NCBI GenBank assembly: GCA_964596125.1
Contig: CAZQRP010000003.1
Location: forward strand, 154,184 to 218,183
Length of the DNA stretch: 64,000 nt
Reading direction: 5' to 3'
Source of the DNA: CAZQRP01 sp964596125
GTDB lineage: Bacteria > Chloroflexota > Dehalococcoidia > GIF9 > UBA5629
A program made the translations under genes and the position numbers. The notes under the pieces were generated by a model. That model made no database searches. It saw nothing but the letters and a program-made list of their open reading frames with translations, and was not told where the DNA came from. Positions 34,678 through 43,567 of the stretch are shown here, in pieces; position 1 is the stretch's first letter; the number at the start of each line of letters is the position of its first letter.

Positions 34678-35676
34678 ATGGCAAATAAAGACTATTATAA
34701 GATTTTAGGGATTAGCCGTAATGCCACTGAAAAAGAAATAAAGCAGGCCTACCGTCGGCTTGCCCGTAAATATCATCCCGATGTTAATCCCGGTGACAAG
34801 TCAGCCGAATCCAAATTTAAAGAAATAAATGAGGCGAATGAAGTCCTTTCTAATCAAGAGAAGCGGAAGAAATATGATCAATTTGGTGACCAGTGGCAAT
34901 CTGCCGATCAATTTACTAAAGCACGCCAGGGGACCCCGTGGAGCTCACGTAGAGGTGGTACGTATACCACCTTCGACTTTAGTGACCTTGGTGATATAGG
35001 CAGCATCTTCGATAACCTGTATCGTGGTTATGGTGCTGGTGCTGGAGCCGGTACAGCACGCCGTCCCAGCAGACCCAGCAGTACGCAACACCCGATAGAG
35101 GTGACCCTGGAAGAAGCCTACTACGGTGCAAAACGCACCTTTCAGCTTCAGACTGAAACTACTTGCTCTGTCTGTGGTGGAAGTGGCAGATCAGGCAAGT
35201 TCCGGGGTAGACCATGCACTAACTGTGGTGGTTCCGGCAGCGTTATAAAGCCAAAGCGTATTGAAGTAAAGATTCCACCGGGAGTCACGGAAGGTTCAAA
35301 GATACGATTAGCCGGTGAAGGCGGCATAGGTTACGGCGGTGCAAAAGGCGACCTTTACCTTATTGTAAAGATGTTGCCTCACAAGACCTTTGAGCGGAAA
35401 AAAGACGACCTCTATACAGATGTATCGGTGCCTTTATTCACCGCAGTACTCGGAGGTGAGGTGGAATTGCCGACCCTGAGAGGCAAACTGGCCCTTAAGA
35501 TACCGCCGGAGACTCAAAATGGCAAGGTGTTTCGCCTGGCTGGAAAGGGCATGCCACGTCTGGGCAGTTCCTCATACGGTGATTTCTTCGTCAAAGCGAA
35601 GGTGACAATACCGGCAAAATTAACTCAACAGGAAAAACAACTTTTTGAGCAATTACGGGCACTTCGTCCCAATTAA
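34678..35676 (+). CDS. Short DnaJ-family chaperone with one zinc centre
   Basis: A 332-residue J protein. J domain KDYYKILGISRNATEKEIKQAYRRL with HPD, a Gly/Thr linker, then only two CxxCxGxG motifs (CSVCGGSG and CTNCGGSG) where full DnaJ has four, then the C-terminal peptide-binding domains. This places it between DnaJ and CbpA. GGGG lies about 7 nt before ATG. It is the first gene of an operon with HspR and a Clp ATPase, as in actinobacterial dnaK-dnaJ-hspR-clpB clusters, and probably acts with the Clp disaggregase. Confidence 0.92.
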   Translation: MANKDYYKILGISRNATEKEIKQAYRRLARKYHPDVNPGDKSAESKFKEINEANEVLSNQEKRKKYDQFGDQWQSADQFTKARQGTPWSSRRGGTYTTFDFSDLGDIGSIFDNLYRGYGAGAGAGTARRPSRPSSTQHPIEVTLEEAYYGAKRTFQLQTETTCSVCGGSGRSGKFRGRPCTNCGGSGSVIKPKRIEVKIPPGVTEGSKIRLAGEGGIGYGGAKGDLYLIVKMLPHKTFERKKDDLYTDVSVPLFTAVLGGEVELPTLRGKLALKIPPETQNGKVFRLAGKGMPRLGSSSYGDFFVKAKVTIPAKLTQQEKQLFEQLRALRPN

Positions 35677-35712
35677 CTATTGCTATAGTGCTTTTTAAGG
35701 TGATAAGATAAA

Positions 35713-36057
35713 ATGGCTTTGTCTGATTCTGAACCCAAATATGTAATCAGCATTGCTGCCAGAATAGTTGGCATCGAGACTCACACGTTACGTTACTATG
35801 AAAGACTGGGGCTGGTGCAGCCATATCGTTCGGAGGGGAATATCCGCTACTATTCAGAAAGCGATGTTGAGCTGCTACGACATATAAAGACGTTAATGGA
35901 TGATCTTGGAGTAAATCCTGCCGGTGCCGAGGTGGTCATGCGTATGTCAAAAAAAATGGTAGAAATGCAGAAACAAATAAAGGAGCTGAAGGCTGAGATC
36001 GAGCATCTCAGACAGGACAAGCCCGAAGTGAAGAAAGGGGCGGGGAACAGGGAATAA
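35713..36057 (+). CDS. hspR: MerR-family heat-shock regulator HspR
   Basis: A 114-residue MerR-type DNA-binding protein: YVISIAARIVGIETHTLRYYERLGLVQPYRSEGNIRYYSESD is the winged-helix core and is close to HspR. A coiled-coil C-terminus (MVEMQKQIKELKAEIEHLRQ) would mediate dimerisation. HspR represses dnaK/clpB genes in actinobacteria. Here it lies between the J protein and Clp genes and likely autoregulates the operon, giving the organism two parallel heat-shock circuits (HrcA and HspR). Confidence 0.9.
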   Translation: MALSDSEPKYVISIAARIVGIETHTLRYYERLGLVQPYRSEGNIRYYSESDVELLRHIKTLMDDLGVNPAGAEVVMRMSKKMVEMQKQIKELKAEIEHLRQDKPEVKKGAGNRE

Positions 36058-36126
36058 GATGACACAGATATTGAATGTAGTGATTAACCAGTTCAAAAGG
36101 AATGTGGTGCTAAACTGGGGGAGATC

Positions 36127-38571
36127 ATGAGACCGGAGAGATTTACCGAGCAGGCACTGGAAGTTATTACATCTTCCCAGGAGCTAGCTCTTCATTACAA
36201 GCACAGTCAGTGGGACGTGGAACATATATTCCTGGCATTACTAAAGCCGGAAGGTGGCCTGGCTTCACAGATACTGGAAAAGCTGGGCGTGGACACAGAA
36301 GCATTAAAAGCGAGACTTGACGCTGCCCTTGATAACGCACCGAAGATGACTCGTGAAAGTGCGCAGATTTATGAGACTCCGCGAGTTGCCAGCCTGCTGG
36401 AAAATGCCAACCAGGAGGCTAAGCAATTCCAGGATGAATTTATCAGCGTTGATCATTTGCTTATTGCCGTTGCGGGAGTAAACAGCGGTGATACAGCGAC
36501 AATCGTGAAAGAGTTTGGCATTGACCGTGAAAAGATTTACCAGGCGGTAAAAGAGATTCGCGGCGGCCACAAGGTTGAAGACCGGAAGGCCGAAAGCAAA
36601 TATCGTTCCCTGGAAAAATACGGCATTGATCTTACCGACGCAGCCAGCAAGGGAAGACTCGACCCTGTAATTGGACGTGATGACGAGATAAAACGGGTCA
36701 TGCAGATATTAATTCGCCGGACAAAGAACAACCCGGTAATTATCGGCGAGGCCGGTGTAGGCAAAACGGCTATCGCCGAAGGCCTGGCTCAGAAAATCGC
36801 TGCCGGTGATGTCCCTGATTCCCTTAAGGGCAAGAGGGTGGTTGCCCTGGATATGGCAGCGCTGGTTGCCGGCAGTAAGTTCCGCGGCGAGTTCGAGGAA
36901 AGGCTTAAGGCAGTGATGGACGAGATCCGTCAGGCAAGCGGTGAAATTATTCTGTTCATAGATGAGATGCATACGGTAGTTGGTGCCGGTGCTGCTGAAG
37001 GGGCTATTGACGCCAGTAATATGTTAAAACCGGCTTTAGCCCGCGGCGAGCTGCGCTGCGTAGGTGCGACCACCCTGGATGAGTACCGGGAACATATTGA
37101 GAAAGATAAGGCACTGGAGCGGCGGTTACAGCCTGTATTTATCAACGAGCCAAGTGTGGAGGCAACCATAGAAATGCTGCACTCGCTGCGGCCCAGGTAT
37201 GAAGCTCACCATAAAATCAAGATAGATGATTCAGCCCTGGTTGCTGCTGCCCAGTTAAGCCAGCGATACATATCTGACAGGTTCCTGCCGGATAAGGCAA
37301 TTGACCTTATCGACGAAGCAGCCAGCAAGCTGCATATCGATATGGAAAGCGCGCCGGCCGAGGTCAAGACGTTAGACCAACAGGTACAACAATTGCTTCG
37401 TGAGGAGGAGGCAGCGTTCCAGCGTGGTGACTATGAGCAAGCCGCCCAGCATAAGGCCGAGCGGCTGCGACAAGAGGATGAATACAATAAAGCCAAGGCA
37501 GAATGGCTTCAACGAGAGAAAATCGACAGTGTCGTCCATGAAGAGGATATAGCCGAGTTGATTTCCAAGTGGACAGGCATTCCAGTTTCCCGGATGATGG
37601 AGGGTGAAGCTGAGAAGCTGATCCATATGGAGGAAAGACTGCATGACAGAATTGTAAATCAAGAGGAAGCCGTATCGGCTATCTCCGAGGCAGTCAGGCG
37701 CGGGCGAGCCGGGCTGAAAGACCCGAGGCGGCCTATCGGCAGCTTCATCTTCCTGGGGCCGACCGGCGTCGGGAAAACAGAACTGGCGAAAGCTCTGGCA
37801 CAGTTTCTCTTCGATGACGAGGACGCCATGATCCGGATAGATATGTCCGAATACACGGAAAAACACACGGTATCCCGCCTTGTCGGTGCTCCGCCCGGAT
37901 ATATAGGCTATGAAGAAGCCGGTCAATTGACTGAAGCGGTACGCCGCCGTCCGTTTCGCGTTATCCTTTTCGACGAAGTTGAAAAGGCGCATCCTGACGC
38001 TTTCAACATTTTGCTTCAGGTGCTGGAAGACGGCAGGCTGACCGATGGTCATGGCAGAACAGTCGATTTCAAGAATACCGTGGTAATAATGACCAGCAAC
38101 CTGGGTACCGAGGAATTCCGCCGCCAGGCTATAGGCTTCTCGCATCAGGAAAAGAGCGAGATGCAGCGGCTGACGAGCGCCGTAGACGCTGCTGTAAAAC
38201 GCACCTTCCGCCCTGAATTCCTGAACAGGGTAGACGATATTATCATCTTCCAGCCACTGACTGAGGAACACCTCAAGAAGATTGTCGACCTGTTGATTGA
38301 TGAAGTACAGAAGCGATTGGCTGAACGCAACATAAAGCTGGAGCTGGATGAAGAAGCAAAATCCTGGCTGCTTAAAGAAGGTTATGAGCCAGTCTACGGA
38401 GCACGTCCATTACGCCGTGCTATACAACGGCACGTAGAGAATCCGCTGTCCAGCCGAATCCTTGGTGGTGAATTTAAAGATGGAGACAGAGTATTTATCA
38501 CCGTCGATGGCAATCAGCTACATTTCAGCTCCCAAAAAACTTCAAAGACAAAATCCGGGGCAACCACATAA
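36127..38571 (+). CDS. Clp AAA+ ATPase (ClpC-sized, ClpB/ClpC type)
   Basis: An 814-residue double-AAA+ unfoldase/disaggregase. The N domain has two Clp_N repeats. AAA-1: GEAGVGKTAIAEGLAQ and IILFIDEMHTVVGAG. AAA-2: GPTGVGKTELAKALAQ and VILFDEVEKAHPD. The middle region is short and contains a UVR-like segment (REEEAAFQRGDYEQAAQHKAERL), as in ClpC, not the long coiled coil of ClpB (about 860 residues). Context with HspR and DnaJ is typical of ClpB, so the exact role (disaggregase or ClpP partner) is open. GGGGGAG precedes ATG. A 23-codon frame from 36059 overlaps the start as ATGA and could couple translation to hspR. Confidence 0.93.
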   Translation: MRPERFTEQALEVITSSQELALHYKHSQWDVEHIFLALLKPEGGLASQILEKLGVDTEALKARLDAALDNAPKMTRESAQIYETPRVASLLENANQEAKQFQDEFISVDHLLIAVAGVNSGDTATIVKEFGIDREKIYQAVKEIRGGHKVEDRKAESKYRSLEKYGIDLTDAASKGRLDPVIGRDDEIKRVMQILIRRTKNNPVIIGEAGVGKTAIAEGLAQKIAAGDVPDSLKGKRVVALDMAALVAGSKFRGEFEERLKAVMDEIRQASGEIILFIDEMHTVVGAGAAEGAIDASNMLKPALARGELRCVGATTLDEYREHIEKDKALERRLQPVFINEPSVEATIEMLHSLRPRYEAHHKIKIDDSALVAAAQLSQRYISDRFLPDKAIDLIDEAASKLHIDMESAPAEVKTLDQQVQQLLREEEAAFQRGDYEQAAQHKAERLRQEDEYNKAKAEWLQREKIDSVVHEEDIAELISKWTGIPVSRMMEGEAEKLIHMEERLHDRIVNQEEAVSAISEAVRRGRAGLKDPRRPIGSFIFLGPTGVGKTELAKALAQFLFDDEDAMIRIDMSEYTEKHTVSRLVGAPPGYIGYEEAGQLTEAVRRRPFRVILFDEVEKAHPDAFNILLQVLEDGRLTDGHGRTVDFKNTVVIMTSNLGTEEFRRQAIGFSHQEKSEMQRLTSAVDAAVKRTFRPEFLNRVDDIIIFQPLTEEHLKKIVDLLIDEVQKRLAERNIKLELDEEAKSWLLKEGYEPVYGARPLRRAIQRHVENPLSSRILGGEFKDGDRVFITVDGNQLHFSSQKTSKTKSGATT

Positions 38572-38579
38572 TTAAATAA

Positions 38580-39179
38580 ATGGAAGATTCGCCTGAAACT
38601 ACCGGGATACCGCACAAGGGCTCAAAAAAACAGGAGTATCTGATCAGTGCCGCAGCATTAGCAGTGACTTTATCACTTTGTGCTGCAGTTGTCATTTACT
38701 GGGAATATGTGAGTAAGGCCCAACAGTACGGTTATCTGGGTGTTTTTATTATCAGCATTTTTGCCGGAGGTACCGTCGTAGTCCCGGTACCGGGTCTTCT
38801 GGTTGTATTCACTTTAGGCAGCGTGTCAAATCCGGCTATAGTTGGAGCCCTGGCAGGCCTCGGAGAAGCTATCGGGAGCCTGGCCATATATCTTACCGGC
38901 TACGGGGGGCACAGCACATTAAAAACCATTAATCACCGGTTTACAACCAAATTCGAGGAGTGGATACGCCGCCGGGGTTCGATAGCCATCTTTCTCATGT
39001 CAGTCATTATAAATCCCTTGTTTTACCCGTTTACCGCAGTTGCCGGTATGATGCGCTTTGGACTGTTCAAGTTTTTCATTTTATGCTGGGCAGGTAAGAC
39101 GATAAAAGACATGGCAGTAGCCTATCTCGGTTTCCTTGGTCTGGGTTCTTTACTACGCTGGATTGGAGTACCCATATAA
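38580..39179 (+). CDS. VTT/DedA-like membrane protein
   Basis: A 199-residue protein with about five hydrophobic helices. The segment FAGGTVVVPVPGLLVVFTLG followed by VGALAGLGEAIGSLAIYLTG resembles the VTT (SNARE-associated) domain of DedA-type proteins, which are implicated in lipid scrambling and membrane homeostasis. Its ATG follows the Clp stop by 8 bases without a ribosome site, so it may be translated by readthrough or coupling. Specific function unknown. Confidence 0.75.
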   Translation: MEDSPETTGIPHKGSKKQEYLISAAALAVTLSLCAAVVIYWEYVSKAQQYGYLGVFIISIFAGGTVVVPVPGLLVVFTLGSVSNPAIVGALAGLGEAIGSLAIYLTGYGGHSTLKTINHRFTTKFEEWIRRRGSIAIFLMSVIINPLFYPFTAVAGMMRFGLFKFFILCWAGKTIKDMAVAYLGFLGLGSLLRWIGVPI

Positions 39180-39182
39180 ATA

Positions 39183-39392
39183 ATGGAGAAACAGAAAAGC
39201 TGGCTGGTGGCCCTTCTTTTATCAGTCTTTCTCGGTTTCCTCGGTATCGACCGCTTTTATATCGGCAGGACCCGTTCAGCCGTCGTCAAAATGCTCACGC
39301 TGGGATGTTGTTGCGTCTGGTGGCTGAGCGATATCATTCTCATTGCCAGCGACTATCGTAAGGACGCCAGAGGTCGTCCTTTGAAACATTAG
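39183..39392 (+). CDS. TM2 domain protein
   Basis: A 69-residue membrane protein with the TM2 pattern: KSWLVALLLSVFLGFLGIDRFYIGR (first helix and DRFYxG motif), then a second helix with LTLGCCCVWWLSDIILI. TM2 proteins are widespread and of unknown function. It lies 3 nt after the VTT-like gene. Confidence 0.85.
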   Translation: MEKQKSWLVALLLSVFLGFLGIDRFYIGRTRSAVVKMLTLGCCCVWWLSDIILIASDYRKDARGRPLKH

Positions 39393-39459
39393 CGATACAA
39401 TTGTAATGCCCGGTTAACCTGTCGGCATTTTGGTGTCAGTCCATGGACATTCCATATTC

Positions 39460-39488
39460 TTGTTGACCACACCTTTTTATGCTAAACT
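39460..39488 (+). promoter_or_regulatory. Promoter of tRNA-Ala
   Basis: TTGTTG (39460-39465), 17 bases, TAAACT (39483-39488). Transcription would begin near 39495, 9 bases before the mature tRNA 5' end. Confidence 0.5.
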
Positions 39489-39503
39489 ACAAACGATTTC
39501 TAT

Positions 39504-39579
39504 GGGGCTGTAGCTCAATCGGGAGAGCGTCTGACTGGCAGTCAGAAGGTAGTGGGTTCGAATCCCATCAGCTCCACCA
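39504..39579 (+). tRNA. tRNA-Ala (anticodon GGC)
   Basis: A 76-base cloverleaf with encoded CCA. Acceptor GGGGCTG pairs with CAGCTCC and includes the G3:U70 pair that is the identity signal for alanine. Anticodon stem TCTGA/TCAGA encloses loop CTGGCAG with anticodon GGC. T-arm GTGGG-TTCGAAT-CCCAT (paired with one G-T) is normal. Its 3' part (39533-39577) is the left attachment site of an integrated element; the gene remains intact because the element restores it. Confidence 0.97.
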
Positions 39580-39665
39580 GTAACTCTTCTAAGGCTAAAA
39601 CCAATCCATCTTAACTTTCGACTCGTTCAAATTCTTACACGCAAGTAGCTATTACCTTAGACCGT

Positions 39666-40562
39666 TTGATTGAAGGTTTTCTGTTATCCTGTAGAGTAGA
39701 AAATAAATCTCCAGCGACGGTATCCTTCTATCAGAACAATCTCAATAAGTTCCAGTGGTTCTTAAACAAATTCGATATTGAAACTATCGATGCGACTACA
39801 ATTAGAAGTTTCCTCGGATATCTAAAAGATACTCCTAGTAGATGGGATAGCAAAAACACACGTGCAAATAGAATGGTTTGTCCCTATACGGTTGATCGAT
39901 ATTATACCTCTCTATCAGCAATGTTTAGATGGGCAGTTAATGAAGGAATGATTGAGGTTAATCCTATGGCAACTATCAAGAAGCCTCGATTTACTCGTAA
40001 AATAATTAAGGGATTAGAGCCTGAGATATGCCATAAGCTACTTAATTCATTCAATGGTAAAGATATCAATGACTACCGAAATAAAGCCATATTATTCATA
40101 TTCCTGGATACTGGCTTGAGATTATCCGAATTGGCCAACTTAGAACTAACCGATATAAATATTGAACGAGGCATAATAAAGGTCATGGGTAAGGGTGATA
40201 AAGAAAGGCTGGTAAGAATAGGACTGAAAACTCAGAAGGCATTATGGCATTATCTATCTCGAAGGAATAGTGAACTCAACCATGTATGGATTAACAAGGA
40301 TAATCAACCATTCACCGCTACTGGTATTGCCCAAATGATAAGAAACTTGGGTAAAAGACACGGCATACAGTTATCTCCACATAAATTGAGGCATAGTTTC
40401 GCTATAAGCTTCTTGAGGAATGGAGCGAATCCGTTTGAGTTACAAATAGCACTGGGACATACAACATTGGAGATGACCAGAAGATATACTCAAGCATTAG
40501 GGTTTGAGGACGTGTTTAGGAGACATGTGGTAGCGTCACCAGTGGATAGATTGGTTAGATAA
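39666..40562 (+). CDS. Tyrosine recombinase (integrase)
   Basis: A 298-residue XerC/D-size recombinase. An N-terminal core-binding (SAM-like) domain spans residues 1-100 (ENKSPATVSFYQNNLNKFQWFL). All catalytic residues are present: Arg152 (TGLRLSE), Lys176 (GKGDKER), His239/Arg242 (SPHKLRHSF), His265 (LGHTT) and Tyr274 (TRRYTQ). TTG is the apparent start at 39666. It lies just downstream of tRNA-Ala, oriented away from it. The last 60 bases of the gene (40503-40562) recur nine times downstream as in-frame tails. AT-rich relative to the core genome. Confidence 0.95.
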   Translation: MIEGFLLSCRVENKSPATVSFYQNNLNKFQWFLNKFDIETIDATTIRSFLGYLKDTPSRWDSKNTRANRMVCPYTVDRYYTSLSAMFRWAVNEGMIEVNPMATIKKPRFTRKIIKGLEPEICHKLLNSFNGKDINDYRNKAILFIFLDTGLRLSELANLELTDINIERGIIKVMGKGDKERLVRIGLKTQKALWHYLSRRNSELNHVWINKDNQPFTATGIAQMIRNLGKRHGIQLSPHKLRHSFAISFLRNGANPFELQIALGHTTLEMTRRYTQALGFEDVFRRHVVASPVDRLVR

Positions 40563-40636
40563 CACCATTATTCAGACTGTTATAGACTAATGGTTCTAGT
40601 CGAACTTGTCCTTTTCTATGGCTACCAATATTGCAA

Positions 40637-40771
40637 ATGGGAAACCCCAAGAGAGAATACCCCGTATATGGCTATTATCGAGCCTACGAGGCACATCCTT
40701 ATTGCACTCAATGTGCTAAGTGCTCCGCTAATAATATTCAGGATGCCAACACTTATTTTTCAAGCTTATAG
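40637..40771 (+). CDS. Possible 44-residue cysteine protein
   Basis: A short ATG frame encoding a tyrosine-rich peptide (MGNPKREYPVYGYYRAYEA) followed by a CTQCAKC cluster, which looks like a metal-binding or redox motif. There is no clear ribosome site, so the call is weak. Confidence 0.3.
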   Translation: MGNPKREYPVYGYYRAYEAHPYCTQCAKCSANNIQDANTYFSSL

Positions 40772-40845
40772 GCAGATATTACATCTTTCAAGCACAAGCA
40801 AAATTACAGCAATGTGTTTGGTCAAAGGTATTGTTATTAACTGGT

Positions 40846-41181
40846 CTACGATTTTGCAACAGACCAAATAGCCTTTATTGCTACAACGATTGCAGCCGGT
40901 GCCATCAGTGCAGCTACATAACCAAGCATATTGCCAAGAATCTTACCTATGCCCAGTGTCGTTATTGCCGAAAATGCGTTGCCCACAACAATAAGTGCTA
41001 TAGTTGCAACCAGGAAAAGCAACACCTCTTTATCTCTGATATTAAGGAAACCGATGATGAGCCCCAAGATGATCAGGACGATAATAATAGCGGTATTCTG
41101 GGGCAGCACAATACCACAAATAAAAGCGAGTACCAAACCGACAATAAAGGCCCAGAATCCTATTATACCAAGCATCTTCAT
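40846..41181 (-). CDS. Small four-helix membrane protein, unknown
   Basis: A 111-residue, almost entirely hydrophobic protein with about four membrane helices (IIGFWAFIVGLVLAFICGIVL; AIIIVLIILGLIIGFL; VLLFLVATIALIVVG; APAAIVVAIKAIWSV). A strong AAGGAGG lies 10 nt before ATG. It is the only well-supported gene between the recombinase and tail repeat 1. I do not recognise a function. Confidence 0.75.
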   Translation of the reverse strand: MKMLGIIGFWAFIVGLVLAFICGIVLPQNTAIIIVLIILGLIIGFLNIRDKEVLLFLVATIALIVVGNAFSAITTLGIGKILGNMLGYVAALMAPAAIVVAIKAIWSVAKS

Positions 41182-41494
41182 ATGTTATAGTCCTCCTTTG
41201 TATTATTTTTATTGGTACTAATAGACGAATTATACTACAAGTTTTCAGTAAGAGCACTAGTTTTTTAAAATAATTTGTCCTTATTTTTCAAGCAAATATT
41301 CAATTTCTTCCTTCTTCCTCCGATATATTAGACAATTCTTTTGTCGTTAGTTTCTCGGGTAGAGCCTATTAGTCATGTTGTATTTCACTTATAATCCTCG
41401 CTGGCTTCAAATAATGGACTATCGGTCGTTAACTACTATGTCCCAGTTCTTTGCCAAATTAGCAAATGTGAGCATCGTGCAATAATATAAAAAT

Positions 41495-41554
41495 ATAGAG
41501 GATGTGTTTAAGAGACACGTGGTGGCGAGTCCGGTTGATAGATTGGTGAAATGA
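41495..41554 (+). repeat. Integrase-tail repeat 1
   Basis: 57 of the 60 bases align with the integrase 3' end (41498-41554), reading EDVFKRHVVASPVDRLVK then TGA. The first codon (TTT in the others) is already divergent. It closes the interval holding the small four-helix membrane protein. Confidence 0.9.
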
Positions 41555-41667
41555 ATCGGTCGATAATTGTTATTCGTAAATATAGCTCTCTTCACACAAC
41601 CTCCTCCTAGATTTATAATAATTCGGAATCTGCCAGGACTACATCATTTTCAAAAGGAGGTCAAGCT

Positions 41668-42351
41668 ATGAGCAGCATTGAATCAAGTAGAAGAGGTAGT
41701 TTACTCCCTGTTAATCGTGTCGAGGCATTGACTGACGGCGTATTTGCCATCGTGATGACCTTGCTGGTTCTGGAGCTCAGTATCCCTGTGATAGCAGGAA
41801 GCCCGGTAAATGAAGAGCTTCTAAGTAAGCTACTCGAGTTGGGGCCTAAATTACTGGTTTATACGTTAAGTTTTATAATACTGGGGATGATGTGGGCCCA
41901 CCATCGCTTCGCGTTCCACTGTATTGCACGCAGTGATGGCCAGCTTGCCTGGATGAACATTATTCTCTTAATGTTTGTAGCACTTATACCCTTTACTGCA
42001 TCACTAATGGGGGAATATAGTGATGCACAGGTAGCAGTTTTAGTCTATGGCATAAATGCACTTTTAATCTTAATTGTGTCTTTGATAATCTGGATATATA
42101 TAGCCGGAAAACGTGAATTAGCCGATAGCGCAATTGATACTGAAATCGCCACTCGTCGAACATTCTTTTTTTCTATGGGCTGTCTGCTATTTATAATTGG
42201 TATAGGCATTTCCTTTATTAACCCTGTTACTTCTCTATATATCTATTGCTTTACGGCATTAATATCTACTATTTCCAGCTGGAGAGACTCACATGGTTAT
42301 TTGTCTATACTTTTTGTGAGAATGCGGGAAAAGCGAAAGAAAAAGCAGTAA
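41668..42351 (+). CDS. TMEM175-like (DUF1211) membrane protein
   Basis: A 227-residue protein with about six membrane helices. The signature RVEALTDGVFAIVMTLLVLEL near residue 17 matches the TMEM175/DUF1211 motif (R-x3-FSDGVFAI), with Ser replaced by Thr and Phe by Leu. Family members form potassium channels; animal proteins act in lysosomes, bacterial ones in the cell membrane. WAHHRF in the second half is also typical. AAAGGAGG precedes ATG. It is cargo of the tRNA-Ala element. Confidence 0.87.
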   Translation: MSSIESSRRGSLLPVNRVEALTDGVFAIVMTLLVLELSIPVIAGSPVNEELLSKLLELGPKLLVYTLSFIILGMMWAHHRFAFHCIARSDGQLAWMNIILLMFVALIPFTASLMGEYSDAQVAVLVYGINALLILIVSLIIWIYIAGKRELADSAIDTEIATRRTFFFSMGCLLFIIGIGISFINPVTSLYIYCFTALISTISSWRDSHGYLSILFVRMREKRKKKQ

Positions 42352-42393
42352 TAAGTTAACTTCTAATTCCTATAGCAGCTAGTTATATGTAAT

Positions 42394-42594
42394 GTGCCTT
42401 TATATTTATACACTGATAAGGATTTCAACGAGTATTTTATACCTCATCTCAAAGCAGAGTATCCAGAAATTGAATCTAGAGGTTTAGATGCTGTTACCAA
42501 GGATGATCCGTTGAAGTTAATAGAAACTATAAGGACATTGGCTCAAAGGAAGACATTTAAAGGCACCTGCACTGTGTGTGAGGATTGGCGATGA
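42394..42594 (+). CDS. Hypothetical 66-residue protein
   Basis: A GTG-started frame for a soluble acidic protein (YTDKDFNEYFIPHLKAEYPEIE) ending in CTVCEDWR with a CxxC pair. No strong ribosome site. It sits between the TMEM175-like and HEPN genes and ends 6 bases from the convergent HEPN stop. It may be a small gene or a remnant; I do not recognise it. Confidence 0.45.
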   Translation: MPLYLYTDKDFNEYFIPHLKAEYPEIESRGLDAVTKDDPLKLIETIRTLAQRKTFKGTCTVCEDWR

Positions 42595-42600
42595 ACTTTT

Positions 42601-43479
42601 TTATTTCTTAGAGGTTTTCTTCTTTTCCGAGGCACTCTCTCGTTTTATTTGCTCTTCCAGTTGTGGTTTTAATTCCTCAATCTTTGGAAGAATCCTTTCA
42701 ACTCTCTTGATATACTCATTTGCTTCTTCGGCGCTAACATCTATATCAGCATGGACAACTCTGTTTCTTTTAACACTAAGACTTAAAATATCTTGCCTTA
42801 ACTTTTTCCTTGAATCTGTTTGGGGCATGTATTCAAGAAGAAGGTGCCGTAGAAAAGGAGACGCTGGATATCCAAGCCATGACTTTTCCTTGATACTCTG
42901 TTTTTCCAACATTTCTCTCAAATCAACCACCTTTTTCTCAAGCTCAATCCAGGCCGTCATTATAGCACCAGATGGATGAATTTTTGCCACTTGCCTAGCT
43001 TGTAACAATATGTCTCCACTTACTTCAGATGAGGGATATAGGTATTCTATCGTGTTTTCATCTATAAAGTTTGATAGATATTCCCTTAACTCCAAATCAA
43101 ATGCGGCATTCATAAACTCTTCAAAAAATCGTAGGCAGTTATCGAAATAATACTTGACCATAACAGTATTTGGAAATCCAAAGCGATGCTGCAGATTATT
43201 GCGTTCATCAATCAGTAATTCTATTATGTGCTTCTGTGGAATAAGAACATTATTCTTTTCTAAATCACTGAGAACTCTCCAAATGGTCTTTGTAGTTCTT
43301 GAATTCTCATAGATAGAAATTTGGAGGTCAAGAAGACGATCTTTTAATAGTAATTCGACAGCATTAGCTAAGTGCAGAATAACAAATCGTCTATCTCTTT
43401 CTTGACCACCTACGTAGTGTTCACAAGCATGAGCTAGCAACTCAAGTGCGCTATGAAAAAGAGGTGAACCGTCTCCCAT
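42601..43479 (-). CDS. Protein with two HEPN-type motifs
   Basis: A 292-residue helical protein. Two R-x4-H motifs typical of HEPN ribonuclease domains are visible: ERNNLQHRF (Arg93, His98) and KRNRVVHADIDVSAEEANEYI (Arg238, His243; quoted segment exceeds only slightly the core RNRVVH). The first lies after a helix LANAVELLLKDRLL typical of HEPN folds. The C-terminus is basic (SEKKKTSKK). HEPN proteins are common in toxin-antitoxin and anti-phage systems, often cutting RNA. AAAAGGTG precedes ATG. No partner MNT gene is adjacent. Its location in a mobile element favours a defence or stability role; this is inference. Confidence 0.65.
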   Translation of the reverse strand: MGDGSPLFHSALELLAHACEHYVGGQERDRRFVILHLANAVELLLKDRLLDLQISIYENSRTTKTIWRVLSDLEKNNVLIPQKHIIELLIDERNNLQHRFGFPNTVMVKYYFDNCLRFFEEFMNAAFDLELREYLSNFIDENTIEYLYPSSEVSGDILLQARQVAKIHPSGAIMTAWIELEKKVVDLREMLEKQSIKEKSWLGYPASPFLRHLLLEYMPQTDSRKKLRQDILSLSVKRNRVVHADIDVSAEEANEYIKRVERILPKIEELKPQLEEQIKRESASEKKKTSKK

Positions 43480-43567
43480 TTATCACCTTTTGTTTTCTAC
43501 TTCTCAATATACAATATGCTGTAATACTTACTGTGTCAAGTTCAATATGTTTAGTGTGTTTTGCATC

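Noticed and set aside
37372..38271. 299-codon minus-strand frame inside the clp gene
   Set aside because: It is an antisense shadow of a highly conserved ATPase gene.
40590..40871. 93-codon plus-strand frame after the recombinase
   Set aside because: It has no ribosome site and overlaps the end of the well-supported minus-strand membrane gene; the short cysteine frame in another phase is more protein-like.
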